Shown here: in pieces, positions 6,049 to 9,359 of the stretch
Position numbering within the stretch: position 1 is the stretch's first letter
How the letters are laid out: every line of letters starts with the position of its first letter
Assembly: GCA_016295145.1 (NCBI GenBank)
Contig: JAEDLR010000067.1
Coordinates: 1-9,359 of the forward strand
Length of the DNA: 9,359 bases
From: Oscillospiraceae bacterium
GTDB taxonomy: Bacteria > Bacillota > Clostridia > Oscillospirales > Ruminococcaceae
Direction: 5' to 3'
Translations under genes and position numbers: made by a program
Notes under the pieces: generated by a model
Told to the model about the DNA's origin: nothing
Databases searched by the model: none
What the model saw: only the letters and a program-made list of their open reading frames with translations

Positions 6049-7773
6049 TTATTGTTCAATCAGCGAGCGCATATCCTTGCGCAGACCGGCTTCCAGTGTG
6101 ACAGCACTGTCCATATCGACAGCAGTGGTGGTGTAGTATGCCTTGATTTTCGGCTCCGTGCCGGAGGGACGCACAATGACGCTTGCGTGATTGGGCAGGG
6201 AGAACACAACCACATCCGATTTCGGAAGATTCAGCGCACGGGTAGCGTGGGATTTGGCATCGGTGGCAACGCCTGTCAGGTAGTCGGCGGATTCAATGAC
6301 CTCCATACCGCCGATTACAGTGGGCGCCTCGGTACGCAGCTTTTGCATGATTTCCTGCATCTTGTGCATACCGCTGACACCCTCAAAGGTGAAGCTCTCC
6401 TGCGTATGGCGGAATACACCGTATTTCTTGTAAAGATTCTCTCTTGCCTGCATCAGTGAAATGCCCTTTGTGCGGTAGAAAGCAGCCATTTCCACGATCA
6501 GCATGGAAGCGACAACAGCGTCCTTATCGCGCACATAGGAGCCTGCCAGATATCCGTAGCTTTCCTCAAAACCGAAGATATAGCGCTCCACCTCGCCCTT
6601 CTGCTCCAGCAGACCGATCTGTTCGCCAATGAACTTGAAGCCCGTGAGTACATCAATTAACTGCACGCCGTACTGCTCGGCAATTGCCTTTACAATATCG
6701 GTAGTAACGATAGTCTTGACAGCCACAGGATTCTTGGGCATAGTGCCCATTGCGGTACGCTCCGCGCAGATATACTCAAACAGCAGCGCGCCGACTTCGT
6801 TGCCCGTAAACAGAGCATAGCCCCCCTTGCCATCGGGTACTGCAATGCCCACACGGTCAGCATCGGGGTCAGTGGCAAGCAGCAGATCCGGCTGTACCTT
6901 ATCGCAAAGACGCAGACCGTACTCCAGTGCTTCTCGGATTTCGGGGTTCGGGTAAGGGCAGGTGGTGAAGTTGCCGTCAGGCATTTCCTGCTCGGGCACA
7001 ACTGTCACATCGGTAATACCGATGCTGCGCAGCACCTCACGGACGGGCTTGTTGCCGGTACCGTTCAGGGGCGTATATACAAGCTTCAGACCGCTGGTTT
7101 TGCACACATCGGTATGAATGCCCTGCTTGCGGACTTCATCATAGTAGGAATCAATCAGGCTCTGGGGAATGGTCTGGATCAGATCTGCGGCAACTGCTTC
7201 GTCATATGCCATGTGTTTGACATCGTTGAACAGATCTACCGAGTGAATACAGCTGATGATGGCTTCTGCAACGGCAAGGGTGATCTGGCAGCCATCCTCG
7301 CCATAAACCTTGTAGCCGTTGTACTTCGAAGGATTATGACTTGCCGTGACTACAACGCCGCCGCTGCAACCAAGAGCGCGCACTGCGTAAGAACAGCAGG
7401 GGGTGGGCATCAGCTCGCTGTAAATGTGTACCTGAACGCCATTTGCAGCAAAAACCTCGGCAGCAGCCTTGGCAAATACATCGGATTTGATGCGGCTGTC
7501 ATAAGCGATGGCAACAGAAGGGTTTTTGCAATCGGCATTGAGATAGTTGCAGAAGCCCTGGGTTGCGCGGCGTACAGTGTAAATGTTCATGCGGGCGGTA
7601 CCTGCACCGATGACACCACGCAGACCGCCGGTACCAAAAGCAAGGTCCTGATAGAAACGCTCGCAGATTGCCTCATCGTTGCCTGCAATGGATTCCAATT
7701 CGGCAACCAGATCAGCATCGTCCCGTGCGTTCTTGCACCAGAGTTCGTAAAGATTCTGTTCTTTGTTCGACAT
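6049..7773 (-). CDS. Phosphohexomutase (phosphoglucomutase/phosphomannomutase)
   Basis: A 574-residue cytoplasmic enzyme of the alpha-D-phosphohexomutase superfamily, of the PgcA/ManB-like length found in Firmicutes. It interconverts hexose 1- and 6-phosphates, most likely glucose, feeding glycogen, UDP-glucose and cell-wall precursor synthesis. Motifs: the catalytic phospho-serine loop TASHNPSKYNGYKVY (143-157, Ser145), the metal-binding loop DPDADRVGI (302-310), the sugar-binding GFEESYG (401-407), and the phosphate-binding RPSGTEPK (535-542). The start at 7773 (MSNKEQ) is chosen because GGAGG at 7786-7782 stands 8 bases before it; upstream in-frame ATGs lie before or overlap this site. All four domains are intact. 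Glucose against mannose preference cannot be read from the sequence, so no gene symbol is given. It is divergent from the histidine kinase. Confidence 0.96.
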   Translation of the reverse strand: MSNKEQNLYELWCKNARDDADLVAELESIAGNDEAICERFYQDLAFGTGGLRGVIGAGTARMNIYTVRRATQGFCNYLNADCKNPSVAIAYDSRIKSDVFAKAAAEVFAANGVQVHIYSELMPTPCCSYAVRALGCSGGVVVTASHNPSKYNGYKVYGEDGCQITLAVAEAIISCIHSVDLFNDVKHMAYDEAVAADLIQTIPQSLIDSYYDEVRKQGIHTDVCKTSGLKLVYTPLNGTGNKPVREVLRSIGITDVTVVPEQEMPDGNFTTCPYPNPEIREALEYGLRLCDKVQPDLLLATDPDADRVGIAVPDGKGGYALFTGNEVGALLFEYICAERTAMGTMPKNPVAVKTIVTTDIVKAIAEQYGVQLIDVLTGFKFIGEQIGLLEQKGEVERYIFGFEESYGYLAGSYVRDKDAVVASMLIVEMAAFYRTKGISLMQARENLYKKYGVFRHTQESFTFEGVSGMHKMQEIMQKLRTEAPTVIGGMEVIESADYLTGVATDAKSHATRALNLPKSDVVVFSLPNHASVIVRPSGTEPKIKAYYTTTAVDMDSAVTLEAGLRKDMRSLIEQ

Positions 7774-7845
7774 AGGGTAATCCTCCATACATAAAATGAC
7801 GTGCATTCAATCCTGCACACGACTGATTTCGCATATATAGAAATT

Positions 7846-7874
7846 ATTATACCACAAATCGTGGGATTTGAAAA
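7846..7874 (-). promoter_or_regulatory. Promoter of the phosphohexomutase gene
   Basis: On the minus strand TATAAT at 7851-7846 is preceded by TGG (extended -10). TTTTCA at 7874-7869 is a partial -35 at 17 bases. The leader to the start at 7773 is about 65 bases. Confidence 0.75.
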
Positions 7875-7969
7875 GGGGCAGAATACCGAAATTTGAATTA
7901 CTTTTTGCGTGAATATGGTTGAAATAGATGAAATTCAAAAAATCACTTTCTTCGGAGGGGAAAAATGTA

Positions 7970-7975
7970 TATAAT
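7970..7975 (+). promoter_or_regulatory. Likely -10 of the histidine kinase promoter
   Basis: TATAAT at 7970-7975 with no good -35 (TTTCTT about 17 bases upstream). The leader is about 45 bases before ATG 8028. The intergenic region 7774-8027 holds this and the divergent phosphohexomutase promoter, with no other gene seen. Confidence 0.55.
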
Positions 7976-8027
7976 AGTGTAGTATAGATGTATCGACTGC
8001 AAGATTCCATCGGATTGAGGTGACATT

Positions 8028-9260
8028 ATGGAGAAGAAACTGAGACTTCGCTTTTTGCTGATTACATGGGGCCTGCTGTTGCTGCTGTTCGTGACGCTCT
8101 GTGCCGGCGTGTGGGTATATTATCAGAGCCGGAGCAACGATTCTGCGATGGCATTGCAGCGAATCATCATGCAATTTGATACTGCAGAAACGGCGAGCGA
8201 ACTGTTTGAACCGACCCTTGGGGCAGCAGCCATTCGCGCAGCGGAGGATGGCACAGTGACGGAGCTGCGCTTGGGGCGTCTGGCACTTTCCGAAGAAACG
8301 GCAAACAAAATTGCAGAAGCGGTAAAAGAATCGCCTGCCGATCACATGGATACCGTCACGGTGGACGGGATGGAGTTTCGCTATCTCTTAAGGATAACGG
8401 CAACGGGGGAACGGCAGATCGCCATTACAGAAAACGGCGGTGGCGCTCTCTGGCAAAACTTCCGCGGATACATTATTGTATTCATTGTGCTCGCAGCGGT
8501 GCTTTCGTTTGCAGTCAGCATGATGCTTTCACATATTATGACCAAACCCATTGCCGATGCGTGGCAAAAGCAAAACGATTTTGTATCGGATGCTACCCAT
8601 GAGCTGAAAACGCCTCTTACGGTCATCGGGACAAATACCGATGCCGTGTTATCAAATCCTGAAGCGACAGTCGGCAGCCAGAGCAAATGGCTGGACAGCA
8701 TCAGCGGAGAAACCAAGCGAATGTCGGGGCTGGTTGCGGATTTGCTTTTTATAGCAAAGGCTGATGCGGGCGAGATCAAACTGGATTTGCAGCCATTGCG
8801 CATCAGCGACGAAATGGAAGGCCTTTGCATGGAGTGGGAGAGCGAATTCTTTGAGCGAGGGCAGATTTTTGAGTATGCCGTGACAGAGAATATGGTGTAT
8901 TCTGGTGACTGGGCGAAGATACGCCGCATGACCGAAGTGCTTCTGGACAATGCCATGCGTTACACACCACAAGGGGGCAGCGTGCATCTGGTGATGAACC
9001 GTACAGGCAAAATGCAATTGCAAATCATTGTTTCCAATACCGGCGAGACGCTGACCGTCGAGCAGCAGAAAAAGATTTTTGACCGTTTCTATCGCGTAGA
9101 TGCTTCCCGCGCCAGAGAATCCGGCGGCTATGGTTTAGGGTTGTGTATTGCGTCGGCGATCGCACAGCTTCATAACGGTGAAATGCGCGTATCCAGCGAG
9201 GGTGGAATAAACGTATTTACGGCGATTTTGGGGGATGCGGAAACGACAATGTCAAAATAG
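8028..9260 (+). CDS. Orphan sensor histidine kinase
   Basis: A 410-residue membrane histidine kinase. Start ATG 8028 follows GAGGTGA at about 8017. A basic N-terminus leads into membrane helix 1 (about 10-31), then an extracytoplasmic sensor region of about 113 residues (32-145) that I do not recognise, then helix 2 (about 147-169). No clear HAMP domain follows; the dimerisation helix starts almost at once, with the phospho-acceptor His191 in DATHELKTPLTVI. The ATPase part has an N-box (LLDNAMRYTP, Asn308), a G1-like VSNTGE (335-340), the F-box FDRFYR (351-356) and G2 GYGLGLCIA (367-375). In G1 the usual Asp is Asn337, a variant seen in this kinase group. The family's usual arrangement puts a response regulator beside the kinase; none is here. 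The only regulator in the window, at 4410, has a degenerate receiver, so pairing is uncertain. The signal is unknown. Confidence 0.93.
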   Translation: MEKKLRLRFLLITWGLLLLLFVTLCAGVWVYYQSRSNDSAMALQRIIMQFDTAETASELFEPTLGAAAIRAAEDGTVTELRLGRLALSEETANKIAEAVKESPADHMDTVTVDGMEFRYLLRITATGERQIAITENGGGALWQNFRGYIIVFIVLAAVLSFAVSMMLSHIMTKPIADAWQKQNDFVSDATHELKTPLTVIGTNTDAVLSNPEATVGSQSKWLDSISGETKRMSGLVADLLFIAKADAGEIKLDLQPLRISDEMEGLCMEWESEFFERGQIFEYAVTENMVYSGDWAKIRRMTEVLLDNAMRYTPQGGSVHLVMNRTGKMQLQIIVSNTGETLTVEQQKKIFDRFYRVDASRARESGGYGLGLCIASAIAQLHNGEMRVSSEGGINVFTAILGDAETTMSK

Positions 9261-9306
9261 CCAAAAATGCGCAGAAAAAAACAGATTTGTTTGGCTTGCA
9301 AACCCC

Positions 9307-9335
9307 TTGACATTTAGCGGAAGATGTGGTAAACT
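9307..9335 (+). promoter_or_regulatory. Strong promoter pointing out of the window
   Basis: TTGACA (9307-9312), a 17-base spacer, and TAAACT (9330-9335), with TGG before the -10. The bases just downstream are GC-rich with a short CCGC/GCGG self-complement (9347-9359), which fits the start of a stable RNA or a structured leader. The gene it serves lies beyond the window. Confidence 0.75.
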
Positions 9336-9359
9336 AAACAAGTCGCCCGCGAGGAGCGG

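Noticed and set aside
5947..6459. 170-codon plus-strand ORF running into the phosphohexomutase 3' end
   Set aside because: It has no ribosome binding site or known motif, and it overlaps a conserved enzyme.
7114..7794. 226-codon plus-strand ORF opposite the phosphohexomutase
   Set aside because: The opposite strand has all four motifs of the enzyme, so this frame is a shadow.
9259..9296. AGCCAAA/TTTGGCT repeat after the kinase as a terminator
   Set aside because: The stem is only 7 bp with a 24-base loop and no T-run, so chance is likely.

Overview
The window looks like chromosomal DNA of a gut-type clostridium of the Ruminococcaceae/Oscillospiraceae kind. This is an inference from mixed base composition, strong Shine-Dalgarno sites, Gram-positive-style lipoproteins, a cohesin-like domain, a GHL10-type glycoside hydrolase-like protein, a PgcA-type phosphoglucomutase and a zinc-type L31. 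I see no transposase, integrase, tRNA, CRISPR array or phage gene.

Layout. Positions 1-294 carry no convincing gene. They hold a long imperfect hairpin (3-66) and a consensus sigma-A promoter with an extended -10 (231-259). That promoter drives a tight plus-strand operon: a MoxR AAA+ ATPase (295-1254), a DUF58 membrane protein (1254-2360, overlapping by 1 base) and a small lipoprotein with one cohesin-like domain (2376-2996). A second promoter (about 3069) drives a secreted or lipid-anchored GHL10-like protein (3101-4372) and an OmpR/PhoB-type regulator (4410-5105, GTG start), closed by a strong terminator (5122-5157). A single-gene unit follows, encoding a NifX/NifB-type small protein (5262-5564). 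It ends at a bidirectional hairpin (5606-5638) shared with the convergent rpmE (L31, 5665-5865, minus). Upstream of rpmE on the same strand is a phosphohexomutase (6049-7773, minus). Divergent from it is an orphan sensor histidine kinase (8028-9260, plus). The last 100 bases hold a near-consensus promoter pointing out of the window.

How the genes may work together. MoxR and DUF58 proteins form a widespread chaperone-like pair that acts on envelope or secreted partners. Here the third operon member is a cohesin-like lipoprotein, and the next unit encodes a second exported protein of a family tied to cell-wall or glycan cleavage. This suggests an envelope or surface-assembly locus. The regulator next to it has a degenerate receiver: the phospho-acceptor Asp remains, but the acidic pair, the switch Thr and the Lys are all replaced. 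The histidine kinase has no regulator beside it within the window. The remaining genes (rpmE, phosphohexomutase) are housekeeping.

The points most worth checking are the MoxR-DUF58-cohesin operon, the degenerate receiver, the 15-bp hairpin at the left end, the palindrome around the 3069 promoter, and the long leader of rpmE.
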